From NCBI RefSeq assembly GCF_000023785.1, contig NC_012982.1, positions 1,240,001 to 1,304,000 on the forward strand: DNA of 64,000 bases. The letters run 5' to 3'. The position numbers were made by a program, and so were the translations under genes. The notes beneath the pieces were generated by a model, which was not told the origin of the DNA, ran no database searches, and saw only the letters and a program-made list of their open reading frames with translations. The DNA comes from Hirschia baltica ATCC 49814. GTDB taxonomy: Bacteria > Pseudomonadota > Alphaproteobacteria > Caulobacterales > Hyphomonadaceae. Shown piece by piece: positions 37,303-46,113 of the stretch; the stretch's first letter is position 1, and each line of letters opens with the position of its first letter.

Positions 37303-38670
37303 ATGAAACCGATTAAATTTTCGATCAAAGCAATGGCTGCTGCAGCCATTCTAATGACTTCGACCGCTGGTGCTGCGTCTGCTCAATCATTGAGTGATGT
37401 TGTTGCTGCAATCAAAAAAGACTCAAGCACTTTGAACGCCGAGAACACACGTCGTTTGAACGAATTTAAAAGCGCGCGTGACCAACAAGCTTCTCAGTTG
37501 GCTGCTGCTCGTGCTGAAGTTCGTGCAGAAGAGGCAGCTGGACAAGCTCTAGCTAACCAATTTGCTGCAAACGAAGAAGTTCTTGTTGGACTTCAAAGTG
37601 AACTACAAGAAAAAGCTGGTGACTTCTCTGAATTGTTAGGTCAATTCCGTACAGCAGCTGGTGAGATTGACCCGCTATTGCGTCGTTCAATCATCTCTCA
37701 AGAATACACAGGCCGTGCAGAAGCTTTGTCTGACATTGCTCAAGCGCGTACACTTCCAACACGTCAACAGCTCGACCTTCTATGGCGTGCAATGTTGCAA
37801 GAAGTTGTTGGTCAAGGTGAAGTTAAGTCTTTCCAAGCTGTTGTTGCTAACGAAAACAACAATGAACCTGTATCTGTTTTCCGTGTAGGTCCATTTACAG
37901 CTTTCACAGACGAATCTTCTCCTAAATTCCTAGATCTTGATGCTGGTAAATTTATTGCGTTTGCTGCGCAGCCATCAGGTGCTTTGATGTCTGGTGCTCA
38001 AGCATTACGTTCAGCTGGTGAAGGCAAGCTGGTTGCAGCTCCTGTTGATCCATCTCAAGGTGACTTGCTTGGTCTTTTGGCTAACATGCCTAAACTTGGC
38101 GACCGTATTAAACAAGGTGGTCTACCTGGTTATGTTGTTCTAGGTCTTCTAGCTATCGGTCTTGTAATTGGTATCTACAAACTTGTAACACTTACAATGA
38201 TTGGTGCAGCAGTTAAGAAAACAGCTCAAACAAAACAAGCTGGTTCTTCAAACCCATTGGCACGTATCTTCCAAGCATTCGAAGACTCGAAACAAGATGA
38301 TGTTGAAGCTCTAGAACTTCGTTTGGATGAAGCCATCCTTAAAGAAACACCTAAGATTGATAGCTTCGTGAACTTGATCAAAGTTCTAGCTGCTGTTTCT
38401 CCGATGATGGGTCTTTTGGGTACTGTTGTTGGTATGATCCGTACATTTACTCAGATCACTCTGGTTGGTACTGGTGACCCGAAAACAATGGCTGATGGTA
38501 TCTCGCAAGCGCTTGTAACGACTGTTGAAGGTCTTGTAGCTGCTATCCCGCTTATTCTTCTCCACGCATTCGTGTCTGCTAAGGCAAGAAGTGTTCAGCA
38601 AGTGCTCGAAGAGCAAGCTGCTGGTATGGTTGCAGAACGCGCAGAGCAAAAGGGCGGTGCCCGGGTTTAA
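37303..38670 (+). CDS. TtpC-like long ExbB/MotA-TolQ-ExbB protein
   Basis: The product of about 455 residues has a signal peptide (MAAAAILMTSTAGAASA), a large periplasmic coiled-coil domain (residues about 30-270) and a C-terminal proton-channel domain with three membrane helices (GYVVLGLLAIGLVIGIYKLV, LAAVSPMMGLLGTVVGMIRTF, then ALVTTVEGLVAAIPLILLHA). This is the layout of TtpC, the extra ExbB-like subunit required by Vibrio TonB2 systems. It lies between DUF3450 and a normal ExbB. Codons are strongly biased, with GTT, GCT and ACA dominating, which suggests high expression. A GTG five codons upstream is the alternative start. Confidence 0.9.
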   Translation: MKPIKFSIKAMAAAAILMTSTAGAASAQSLSDVVAAIKKDSSTLNAENTRRLNEFKSARDQQASQLAAARAEVRAEEAAGQALANQFAANEEVLVGLQSELQEKAGDFSELLGQFRTAAGEIDPLLRRSIISQEYTGRAEALSDIAQARTLPTRQQLDLLWRAMLQEVVGQGEVKSFQAVVANENNNEPVSVFRVGPFTAFTDESSPKFLDLDAGKFIAFAAQPSGALMSGAQALRSAGEGKLVAAPVDPSQGDLLGLLANMPKLGDRIKQGGLPGYVVLGLLAIGLVIGIYKLVTLTMIGAAVKKTAQTKQAGSSNPLARIFQAFEDSKQDDVEALELRLDEAILKETPKIDSFVNLIKVLAAVSPMMGLLGTVVGMIRTFTQITLVGTGDPKTMADGISQALVTTVEGLVAAIPLILLHAFVSAKARSVQQVLEEQAAGMVAERAEQKGGARV

Positions 38671-38706
38671 TCCCGGGTTCTTCCCCTTTTTTAGAAAAGG
38701 GAGGTT
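38660..38706 (+). promoter_or_regulatory. Hairpins covering the exbB ribosome binding site
   Basis: At the end of the long exbB-like gene CCCGGG (38660-38665) pairs with CCCGGG (38672-38677). The next stem pairs CCCTTTT (about 38684-38690) with AAAAGGG (38695-38701), and this stem contains part of the GGGAGG ribosome binding site of the short exbB. It could lower translation of the downstream gene or mark an RNA-processing point and so set the subunit ratio. Confidence 0.5.
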
Positions 38707-38709
38707 AAC

Positions 38710-39234
38710 ATGCCATTTTTTCCAGACAGTCTTAACGGCTTCTTGGACAGAGGTGGACCGGTTCTTTTCATTATTATGGCGGCGGCCTTCGTTATGTGGG
38801 CCCTCATCCTTGAGCGTGTTTTCTACTTCCGTCTTTCACACAAAGACGTTGTTGCAAACGCACTAGAGAAATGGGACAGCCGTAAGGACCATACATCTAA
38901 ATATGCGCATTGGGTTAAAGACAAAATCGTTTCAGAAGTCCGTCAGGAAGCTCAAGCGAATGTTGTTTTGTTGAAAGCTGTTGTGGCTTTGGCACCAATG
39001 CTTGGCCTTTTGGGAACAGTGACAGGTATGGTCAATGTTTTTGATTTGATGGCTATCACTGGTTCGTCTGACGCGCGTGCTATGTCTGCTGGGGTGTCGC
39101 GTGCGACTATTCCAACAATGGCTGGTATGGTGATTTCTATCTCAGGCTTGCTCTTCACTATGGATCTTGATCGTAAGGTTCGTCGTGAGGTTGCTAAAGT
39201 CGAAGACCAAATGGAGATTCACGAGGATGCGTAG
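38710..39234 (+). CDS. exbB: ExbB proton-channel subunit
   Basis: The 174-residue protein is a short ExbB/TolQ with three membrane helices (residues about 15-38, then 87-108 and 125-147). The last two carry the conserved LLKAVVALAPMLGLLGTVTGMV and SRATIPTMAGMVISISGLLF sequences that line the proton path. With ExbD it forms the motor that energises TonB. GGGAGG precedes ATG 38710. It overlaps exbD by eight bases. Confidence 0.93.
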   Translation: MPFFPDSLNGFLDRGGPVLFIIMAAAFVMWALILERVFYFRLSHKDVVANALEKWDSRKDHTSKYAHWVKDKIVSEVRQEAQANVVLLKAVVALAPMLGLLGTVTGMVNVFDLMAITGSSDARAMSAGVSRATIPTMAGMVISISGLLFTMDLDRKVRREVAKVEDQMEIHEDA

Positions 39235-39625
39235 ACGTAAAAAGCCCGTCGACGAAGCTGAAGTTGATATGACACCAATGTTGGATGTTGTGTTCATTCT
39301 TCTGATCTTCTTTATCGTGACATCGACATTCCTAAGCGAACAGGGGATGGATTTGACGCCACCGCCTCAAAGCGATGGTCCACCACCACCTCAGGCTAAA
39401 GCAATCAGTATCTATGTGGATGAAGGCAACTTTATTCGTGTGGATGGACGTTTCACTGATATCTCAGCCGTTCGTGCGAACATTGAACGTAAGAAAGCTG
39501 AATTCCCTGATATCAGCGTTGTTGTTCAAGTTCACCCTGAAGCTAAGAACCTGTACGCGCTTAAGGTTGTTGATGAGGCAAGACTTGCCAATATCGCCAA
39601 CGTTGCGTTCGTCGGTTCAGAGTAG
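39227..39625 (+). CDS. exbD: ExbD subunit, first copy
   Basis: The 132-residue product has the family pattern: a short basic cytoplasmic start (MRRRKKPVDEAEVDMTPMLD), one membrane helix containing the essential aspartate of the MLDVVFILLIFFIVT segment, and a periplasmic domain. ATG 39227 was chosen because it overlaps the exbB stop by eight bases; the frame runs further upstream only inside exbB. ExbD carries protons with ExbB and touches TonB. Confidence 0.93.
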   Translation: MRRRKKPVDEAEVDMTPMLDVVFILLIFFIVTSTFLSEQGMDLTPPPQSDGPPPPQAKAISIYVDEGNFIRVDGRFTDISAVRANIERKKAEFPDISVVVQVHPEAKNLYALKVVDEARLANIANVAFVGSE

Positions 39626-39643
39626 GATCGGAAGGAGTCTGTT

Positions 39644-40048
39644 ATGGCTAGAGAAAGTCGTATTGCACCCGAAGAAGACGCTGAAGTTGACTTGACGCCA
39701 ATGTTGGACGTTGTGTTCATTCTTCTTATCTTCTTCATTGTGACAGCTACATTTGTGAAAACACCTGGTGCAACAGTTGAAAAGATTGACCTTAAAAAGG
39801 TTGCTCCGATCAATTCACCCATCATGGTTGCTTTGACAGCTGACGATGAAATCTGGATCAATAGAAAAGCCGTGAAAATGCGCGAAGTTTATGCTACTAT
39901 GCAAGAGATGGTAGAAGACAATTCGTCCGGCGAAGCTATGATCTTGGTTGATGGTCAGAGTACAACCGGTGTTCTACTTGAATTGCAGTCAAATATGATG
40001 ACTGCTGGTGTTAAGAGTATTAACATCTCAACAGAACCCCAGAGTTAG
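39644..40048 (+). CDS. exbD: ExbD subunit, second copy
   Basis: The 134-residue product is a second ExbD, with EEDAEVDLTPMLDVVFILLIF almost identical to the first copy over the membrane helix but a different periplasmic domain (KTPGATVEKIDLKKVAPINS). Two ExbD proteins could form a mixed dimer in the motor. GGAAGGAG precedes the ATG by seven bases, and only 18 bases separate the two genes. Confidence 0.93.
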   Translation: MARESRIAPEEDAEVDLTPMLDVVFILLIFFIVTATFVKTPGATVEKIDLKKVAPINSPIMVALTADDEIWINRKAVKMREVYATMQEMVEDNSSGEAMILVDGQSTTGVLLELQSNMMTAGVKSINISTEPQS

Positions 40049-40059
40049 GAGAGGATAAG

Positions 40060-40725
40060 ATGTTTTCGAATCCAATCGTACGTTTCGGTGTAGGTATTCC
40101 AGTAGCAGCAATATTGTCAGTCGCTTTATTCATGCTTATGGAAAACTTGATCCGCATTAAAGAAATTTGCCCACCGGGAGCAGTGATGAGCCCGGCAACT
40201 GGTAAATGTGTTAAAGCAGATCAACGTAGCCTAAGAAATATCTTTGCGGAGAAGGCAACTGTAGAGCAGATCCGTTCTACCCGTAAAGCGCCTAAGAAAC
40301 TCGACAAAGCTAACAAACCACCACCGCCCCCGAAAATGGCAGCAACGAAGCAAAACATTGATTTGCCGAAAGCTAACATTCAAGGTGCGGCTCCAACTGA
40401 GATCAAGTTTGAGCGTGTAACAGGTATCAATATTGGTGCTGTTTCCGTGAGTGACCGTGATGCTCAGCCAGTGCGTCCACCAAACACAGGGCCGATTTTG
40501 CGTGCAATGCAACGCATCGGGAAATCTGCCGAGTGTGAAGTGTCACTGGATGTGGATGTTCAAGGTCAACCTTATAACGTTGTCGCAACCTGTAACGTAA
40601 GCCAGTATGAAAGTGCTGCAGCTAAGGCTGTGGGGGCGACTGAGTTCGCACCTAAAATTGTTAAAGGTAAAGCTGTTGGTCGTAAGGGTGTTGTGTATCC
40701 TTTCGAGCTGAAGATGGCCGAGTAA
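40060..40725 (+). CDS. tonB: TonB energy transducer of the operon
   Basis: The 221-residue product has a membrane helix at residues about 8-27, a proline/lysine-rich linker (KAPKKLDKANKPPPPPKMAA), and a C-terminal TonB domain (AMQRIGKSAECEVSLDVDVQ to VVYPFELKMAE). An unusual feature is a cysteine pair just after the helix (KEICPPGAVMSPATGKCVK), in addition to two in the C-terminal domain. AGGAGAGG stands before ATG 40060. It closes the exbB-exbD-exbD set, and a stable hairpin follows the stop. Confidence 0.92.
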   Translation: MFSNPIVRFGVGIPVAAILSVALFMLMENLIRIKEICPPGAVMSPATGKCVKADQRSLRNIFAEKATVEQIRSTRKAPKKLDKANKPPPPPKMAATKQNIDLPKANIQGAAPTEIKFERVTGINIGAVSVSDRDAQPVRPPNTGPILRAMQRIGKSAECEVSLDVDVQGQPYNVVATCNVSQYESAAAKAVGATEFAPKIVKGKAVGRKGVVYPFELKMAE

Positions 40726-40732
40726 ATAATAT

Positions 40733-40762
40733 GCGCAGTGGCCGTATAATTGGTCGCTGCGC
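40733..40762 (+). terminator. Stable hairpin right after tonB
   Basis: GCGCAGTGGCC pairs with GGTCGCTGCGC (two wobble pairs) around an eight-base loop, seven bases after the tonB stop. No T run follows directly; a second small stem (CTATCT/AGATAG) lies 10 bases further on. It may be a partial terminator or an mRNA-end stabiliser. Confidence 0.5.
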
Positions 40763-41110
40763 ATAAATTACTATCTTTTTAGAGATAGTGTTGACTGAAT
40801 TTTGGTAAATCAAGTGGGCAAGGGCATATTATCGCCTAGAATCATAGATAGATTTGGCCGCAAAGTTTATAGATGTTTTGAAGATTGAAGTCGCCGAAGT
40901 GACGAGCGCTCCAGCTTTTAGAATATCGAATTAGTCGTTTTGTTAGCGCAAAAGACTGGAATAATTGGTTGTTGTGACGTGTTTCACATTAAGGCCAATG
41001 AAAATTTAGCCACGGGTGCGTTCTTGTGATGGTGAGTCATTTTGGAGCGCTTCGAGTAGAATTTTGTAGATGTGGATGCATATTCATATCTTATCGTTTG
41101 GAGGAAAACG
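40763..41110. other. Gap between tonB and the TPR gene
   Basis: About 350 bases without a gene. It probably holds a promoter for the TPR gene; I see no operator that I would defend. Confidence 0.45.
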
Positions 41111-42556
41111 ATGCGTTTGAAAAAACTGACATGTGGAGCAGCCGTGGCATTGGCGATGGCTGTGATGGTGCCAAGTGCTATTGCTCAAGCTGTGCCGTGT
41201 GAAGAAACTCAGTTCACTGCCAAAGCAGGACAAGCTTACCTAGATGCTGAGAACGCATATTTGACTGAAGGACAGTTGGAAACAGCGAAGTCCTTGATGA
41301 CAAAGCTAAAAGGTATGACGCTTAACTGTTATGAGCGTTCAGCTGTTATTCGTCTTTCTGCTGGTATTAACGTTAAGTCTGGTGATTACAAAGCTGCTAT
41401 TCGTGACCTCGAAGAAGCGCTGCCAACTTTCACTGGTGAAAACAGAACTGAGACTCTTTACAATATTGCTCAGCTATACTTGCAGACTGATGACAATAAA
41501 AATGCCGCTGCAAAGCTTGAAGAATGGATTGCATCTGGTGCGAAGCCAACAGGTCAGCAATTTATGCAAATGGCGACATTGTATCAGCAATTGGGCGACA
41601 ATAACAAAGCGATCAAATATCTAGAAGCAATGCTAAACAAGGATGCAAATCCTTCTAAGCAAGCTATTGATTTTGCTGTTTATCTCTACAATGAAACTGG
41701 ACAAAAAACGAAACTTGCCAGCTTCTTGATGAACAAAGTTATTCCAAGCTTCCCTGCTGAGAAAAAATACTATGAAGTGATGTCTTCTCTTTATTACGAA
41801 GATGAAAACGATCACAAAGCATTTGAAGTTGTGAAAGCAATGTATCTTGCAGGCTTCCTCAAAACTGAGAGTGAAGTTATGCGCGTTGTAAACTTCTACA
41901 ATGCATTTAATTCTCCATTTGAAGCCGCTAAGGTTATGGAAAAAGAGATGAATGCGGGTCGCATTGAAGTGACAGCTGAAAAGCTGGATACTTTGGCGAA
42001 TCTGTATCAAGTTTCTCGTGAATATGATCGTGCTATTCCTGTCATTCAGAAACTCGCTAAGCTAACAAATAGCGGTAAATCTTATGAGCGTCTTGGTCGT
42101 TCTTACTTTGAAATGGGTAAGAATGAAGAAGCTGAAAAGAACCTTCGTTTGGCCTTAGATAAAGGTGGAATGAAGGAACCTGGTTTTGGTTGGGTTCTGA
42201 TCGGTCAGATCAAACACAAAGAAGGTGATCGTGCCGGTGCACGCACAGCTTTCTCAAACGCTGCCAAACTCGGCGACCGTGGTGGTCGTGGTTGGTTAGA
42301 CTTTATGGCTTCAGAAGATGAAACAAAGCGCGCACTTGCTGAGTTTGACCTTCGTGTTGCTGTTGAAGAGCTGAAAAACGTCAAGAAAGCATGTAAACTT
42401 ACTGAAGTTCTAGGTGGTGAGCCTGCTGAAGAATGTAAAACAGTTGATGCTAGAATTGTTGAAGCTGCAGCTAAACTTGGTGAAGATGCTGAAGGTAAAA
42501 AGCTTGTTGCAGAAGACACAGCAGCAAAAGAAGCAGCTGAAGAAGATGATGCATAG
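41111..42556 (+). CDS. Exported TPR protein of the TonB locus
   Basis: The product of about 481 residues starts with a signal peptide (AVALAMAVMVPSAIAQA) and then consists of tetratricopeptide-like helical pairs, for example NIAQLYLQTDDNKNAAAKLEEW, ATLYQQLGDNNKAIKYLEAM, LANLYQVSREYDRAIPVIQKL and RLGRSYFEMGKNEEAEKNL. A TPR protein after tonB is the normal end of Vibrio/Shewanella TonB2-type loci, where it is thought to help the complex assemble or reach receptors. ATG 41111 follows GGAGGAAAAC; the upstream extension is not used. Codon bias matches the rest of the operon. The C-terminus is rich in Glu/Ala (EDTAAKEAAEEDDA). Confidence 0.88.
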   Translation: MRLKKLTCGAAVALAMAVMVPSAIAQAVPCEETQFTAKAGQAYLDAENAYLTEGQLETAKSLMTKLKGMTLNCYERSAVIRLSAGINVKSGDYKAAIRDLEEALPTFTGENRTETLYNIAQLYLQTDDNKNAAAKLEEWIASGAKPTGQQFMQMATLYQQLGDNNKAIKYLEAMLNKDANPSKQAIDFAVYLYNETGQKTKLASFLMNKVIPSFPAEKKYYEVMSSLYYEDENDHKAFEVVKAMYLAGFLKTESEVMRVVNFYNAFNSPFEAAKVMEKEMNAGRIEVTAEKLDTLANLYQVSREYDRAIPVIQKLAKLTNSGKSYERLGRSYFEMGKNEEAEKNLRLALDKGGMKEPGFGWVLIGQIKHKEGDRAGARTAFSNAAKLGDRGGRGWLDFMASEDETKRALAEFDLRVAVEELKNVKKACKLTEVLGGEPAEECKTVDARIVEAAAKLGEDAEGKKLVAEDTAAKEAAEEDDA

Positions 42557-42611
42557 TCGACACAAATCTTGAATGCTGTCGGTTTTTAAGGCTGTATAAA
42601 AGATGATGATA

Positions 42612-42650
42612 AAAAAAGGCCGATAAGCATTTGCTTATCGGCCTTTTTTT
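42612..42650 (+). terminator. Strong terminator at the end of the TonB locus
   Basis: AAGGCCGATAAGC pairs perfectly with GCTTATCGGCCTT over a short loop, followed by seven T's (and preceded by seven A's, so it works on both strands). Confidence 0.9.
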
Positions 42651-42690
42651 GTTTTGAAGGGGCTTTTTTTGTTTTGAAGGGGCTTTATTT
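42651..42690. repeat. Tandem 20-base repeat after the terminator
   Basis: GTTTTGAAGGGGCTTTTTTT at 42651-42670 is repeated at 42671-42690 with one change, and a decayed third start (GTATTG) follows. It looks like a slipped duplication of the terminator tail. Confidence 0.75.
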
Positions 42691-42729
42691 GTATTGTGGC
42701 TTTTCGTTTCAATACTGCGTTGTTGATAC

Positions 42730-42760
42730 AAAAAAACTGGAGCCATTTTGATGGCTCCAG
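42730..42760 (-). terminator. Terminator of the oligopeptidase gene
   Basis: CTGGAGCCAT and ATGGCTCCAG form a perfect 10-base stem with a four-base loop, followed on the minus strand by seven T's. It lies about 95 bases after the stop of the 42856-45126 gene. Confidence 0.8.
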
Positions 42761-42855
42761 CTTAATTTTGTGAAGATCAAACTTGGATTGATGAATGTTA
42801 AACCCTAGAAACTTCAAACAATTAGATCAAATAGGACATACCAAATACTGGTCTC

Positions 42856-45126
42856 TTATTTGGATAGATCCAGTGTATCACCAGCTTTGCCAACACTTGC
42901 TAAAGCAAAGGCATATTCTATCGCTGTTTCTTTAAGCCCTTCAAACCGGCCAGATGCACCGCCATGTCCGGCACCCATATTAATGCGGAGGAAATATGGA
43001 CCTGCATTTGGGGCTTCATGGCGAAGTGCTGCAACCCATTTTGTTGGTTCCCAATAGGTAACGCGTGGGTCTGTTAGACCGCCTGTAATCAACATGGTAG
43101 GGTAGGCGCTGTCAGTGATATTATCATAAGGAGAATAGGCTAGGATTGTATCATAATCTTCGCTGCTCTTAATCGGGTTACCCCATTCTGGCCATTCTGG
43201 TGGGGTTAGTGGAAGTTCTGTATCTGACATGGTGTTGATGACATCTACGAATGGAACTGCGGCGATGATACCAGCGAATAAATCTGGGGCCATGTTAGAA
43301 ACGGCACCCATTAATAGGCCACCTGCAGAGCCGCCCATGCCAACAATTTTGCCTTTTGATGTGTAATTCTGGTCGATCAGATATTCACCAGCTGAAATGT
43401 AGTCTTTGAAAGTATTCGTTTTTTTCTCACGTTTCCCATCTAGATACCATTGATAGCCTTTGGCTTGGGATCCGCGAATATGAGCGATAGCGTACACAAA
43501 TCCACGATCAACAAGAGATAATCTGCCGGAGCGGAAATCAGCATCTATTGTGATTCCGTAGGAGCCATATCCGTATAGTAAAAGGGGTGCACTACCATCT
43601 AATGGCGTGTCTTTGTGTCGAAGAATTGTGACTGGAATGCTCTCACCGTCATGAGCGGGTGCCATGACTCTGTTGACGATGTAATCACTTGGTGTGTGCC
43701 CAGACGGGATTTCGCGTGTTTTTAGTAGGGTTTTTTCACGTGTCTCTATATTGTAGTCATGTGTTTGATCCGGCGTGGTCGGAGACGCATAATATAGACG
43801 GATTGTGTCGGTGTCATACTCATATCCTGTGCTGCTGGATATGTCATAAGCTTCCTCTTCAAATGCGATCTCATGCGTGTCGCCGGTTTCACGAGATGTA
43901 ATCGATAGGCGAGGGAGGGCATCTTTGCGTTCTTCGACAATGAGCCAATCTTTTAAGGCGCTTATGCTGCTTATGAGTGTGCCCGGTTCATGAGGGACAA
44001 CTTCTGTCCAGTTCTCGCGGCTGCTGGAATCATATGGCGCGGACATGATTTTGAAATCAACAGCGCCATCTGCATTCGTTTTGATAAAGAATTGATCGTT
44101 ATAATCAATGACGTCATATTCGATGTTTGCTGAGCGGGGCGCGATTGTGTGGTATTGGGTCGGCTTGTCGCTGTCTGCTCTGATATAGTGATATTCGCTA
44201 GTTGTGTGGTCGCCCGTGCGAATGAATATGAACGCGTCAGACTGGCTTCGGCTTACGCCAAGAAAATAGCCTGAATCTTTTTCGTGAAACACAAGTGCGT
44301 CAGTTGCTTCGCCAAGTTTTCTGAAGAATATTTTTTCAGGACGATTGTTTTCGTTTCTGTCGATCCAATAAAGTGAATTTGAATCTGCACCCCAAGTGAA
44401 TGATCCATAAGTGTTTTCGATAACCGTATCTAATTCTTCACCTGTGTTAAGATCTTTTACGCGCAGCGTGTAAAATTCAGATCCTTTGTTATCTACAGTG
44501 TAGGCGATTTTGGAGTGGTCTGGGCTGTGAGAAACTTGACCAAAGTCAAAATATTCTAAGCCGTCTCCCATTAGATCGCCGTCCAGCAATATAACTTCAT
44601 CTGAATCACTGCTGTCAGTAAAGGCTGTCGCAGCTGGTTTACGCGCATAAACGGGGTATTCGCCGCCTTCACGAAATTTGTGATAATAGGCCCATTCCCC
44701 ATCAATCATTGGAACGGATGAATCATCTTCTTTGATCCGGCCTTTCATTTCTTCAAATAATTCAGTTTGAAGCACGGTTGTTGGTGTTTCTAAAACTTCT
44801 TTTGTGAAAGCATTTTCTGCTTCGATATAATCGCGAATATCTTGCTTTAACACGCTTGGTGTTTGCATGACTTCTTGCCAATTATCATCGCGAATCCAAG
44901 CATATGGATCAGTTCTTGTGCGGCCAACTTGCTCTGTGACTTTATCTATACGCTGTGCAATTGGGGGCGTGGGCCAACTGGATTGATCAACCATTGTATC
45001 GGTGCTCGTAGAATTAGAATGAATTGGTGGGGATGAGGCGATTGGCTCGGAATGCTGGGTTTGGTCTGATGTTGCGCAATTGGCCAAGACGAGCATTGAG
45101 CTTGCTGCGAGAAGAGTCCGTATCAT
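42856..45126 (-). CDS. Oligopeptidase B-like S9 peptidase, predicted lipoprotein
   Basis: The 756-residue product has a lipoprotein signal peptide (MIRTLLAASSMLVLANC, lipobox LANC), then an N-terminal beta-propeller and a C-terminal alpha/beta-hydrolase domain, the layout of prolyl oligopeptidases. The serine lies in KIVGMGGSAGGLLMGAVSN, the aspartate in LITGGLTDPRV and the histidine in NMGAGHGGASGRF. The acidic stretch AAVPFVDVINTMSDTELPLT is typical of oligopeptidase B, which cuts after Arg/Lys in short peptides. Enterobacterial enzymes are cytoplasmic, so an envelope-anchored form implies degradation of external peptides. AGGGGA precedes ATG 45126. Confidence 0.92.
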   Translation of the reverse strand: MIRTLLAASSMLVLANCATSDQTQHSEPIASSPPIHSNSTSTDTMVDQSSWPTPPIAQRIDKVTEQVGRTRTDPYAWIRDDNWQEVMQTPSVLKQDIRDYIEAENAFTKEVLETPTTVLQTELFEEMKGRIKEDDSSVPMIDGEWAYYHKFREGGEYPVYARKPAATAFTDSSDSDEVILLDGDLMGDGLEYFDFGQVSHSPDHSKIAYTVDNKGSEFYTLRVKDLNTGEELDTVIENTYGSFTWGADSNSLYWIDRNENNRPEKIFFRKLGEATDALVFHEKDSGYFLGVSRSQSDAFIFIRTGDHTTSEYHYIRADSDKPTQYHTIAPRSANIEYDVIDYNDQFFIKTNADGAVDFKIMSAPYDSSSRENWTEVVPHEPGTLISSISALKDWLIVEERKDALPRLSITSRETGDTHEIAFEEEAYDISSSTGYEYDTDTIRLYYASPTTPDQTHDYNIETREKTLLKTREIPSGHTPSDYIVNRVMAPAHDGESIPVTILRHKDTPLDGSAPLLLYGYGSYGITIDADFRSGRLSLVDRGFVYAIAHIRGSQAKGYQWYLDGKREKKTNTFKDYISAGEYLIDQNYTSKGKIVGMGGSAGGLLMGAVSNMAPDLFAGIIAAVPFVDVINTMSDTELPLTPPEWPEWGNPIKSSEDYDTILAYSPYDNITDSAYPTMLITGGLTDPRVTYWEPTKWVAALRHEAPNAGPYFLRINMGAGHGGASGRFEGLKETAIEYAFALASVGKAGDTLDLSK

Positions 45127-45208
45127 GATTTCATTCCCCTAAATTGTGATTAAGTGAAAAGATGGACTAATCATGTGGGGAGTGAAAGAGGTAAATTACA
45201 TTCTTCAA

Positions 45209-45613
45209 CTATTCCTCAGGAATAAATTTCAAAACACTACCATTGATGCAATATCTTAGCCCTGTGGGTGCTGGGCCATCATTGAAGACATGTCCCATAT
45301 GTGCGTCACAATTTGCGCAGCGCACTTCTATGCGTGGTGAGGCAAGTTTGAAATCTTGTTTTGTTGAAACAGCTTCTTCAAAGGCGGGCTGATAAAAGCT
45401 GGGCCAGCCAGAGCCGGAATCATATTTGTGTGCAGAAGACCAAAGAGCTGTTTCGCATACGACACATAGATATTCACCATCACGTTTTTCATTATTTAGC
45501 GGGCTTGTGAAAGCGCGCTCAGTGCCGTCTTCGCGAGCAATTTTATATTGCTCTGGTGTGAGTTCTTTGCGCAATTGTTCGTCAGTTTTGCCAGTCTGAT
45601 TGTCGTTTGACAT
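45209..45613 (-). CDS. msrB: Peptide-methionine (R)-S-oxide reductase
   Basis: MsrB repairs oxidised methionine (R-sulfoxide). The 134-residue protein has both zinc pairs, C50/C53 in EYLCVVCETALW and C99/C102 in VRCANCDAHMGHVFNDGP, and the catalytic C122 in GLRYCINGSVLKF. The sequence SGSGWPSFYQP is the family substrate pocket. AGGAATT precedes ATG 45613. It sits downstream of the MaoC dehydratase gene with an 18-base gap, on the same strand. Confidence 0.96.
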   Translation of the reverse strand: MSNDNQTGKTDEQLRKELTPEQYKIAREDGTERAFTSPLNNEKRDGEYLCVVCETALWSSAHKYDSGSGWPSFYQPAFEEAVSTKQDFKLASPRIEVRCANCDAHMGHVFNDGPAPTGLRYCINGSVLKFIPEE

Positions 45614-45630
45614 GTCAATTCCTGTATAAT

Positions 45631-46113
45631 TTATACCGCGTCAGTATCGGATTTTTGCGTTTCAAGTTCAGCACCGTACAATATTTGCAGCGTTTCGCCC
45701 ACTAGGGCAGGTCGTTTCTCGCCTTCAATTTCTATTGTGTTTTTGATTTTTACAATCTTACCGCCAGCGCTATTTTTGACTGATTCACAAACCTGCTTTA
45801 ACCGAACGCGTGACCCGGTTTTTACAGCATTTTTCAAGCGTATGCGATCACTCCCAAAATTGACGATTCGGGACATGCCTTCGATTTGTAGACATTCATT
45901 AAAAAACACAGGGATAAGTGAGATGATAAGATAGCCGTGTGCAATTGTGCCGCCGATTTCACGGTTGGCGCGTTCTACATCGACATGGATCCATTGATAA
46001 TCACCAGTCGCCTCAGCGAATTTATCAATTCTTTCTTGAGTGATCTCCAACCAGTTAGACGTGCCGATTTCTTCGCCAACCTTGAGGTGAAGCTCTGAGA
46101 ATTTGATTATCAT
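45631..46113 (-). CDS. MaoC-family (R)-specific hydratase-like protein
   Basis: Of about 160 residues, the family signature is EATGDYQWIHVDVERAN followed by GGTIAHGYLIISLIP, i.e. the hot-dog fold with the catalytic aspartate and histidine of MaoC dehydratases, which add water to enoyl-CoAs. ATG 46113 is the likely start; a longer frame begins at 46143. The C-terminal part has normal length. It may feed PHA or fatty-acid metabolism; the substrate is unknown. Confidence 0.88.
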   Translation of the reverse strand: MIIKFSELHLKVGEEIGTSNWLEITQERIDKFAEATGDYQWIHVDVERANREIGGTIAHGYLIISLIPVFFNECLQIEGMSRIVNFGSDRIRLKNAVKTGSRVRLKQVCESVKNSAGGKIVKIKNTIEIEGEKRPALVGETLQILYGAELETQKSDTDAV

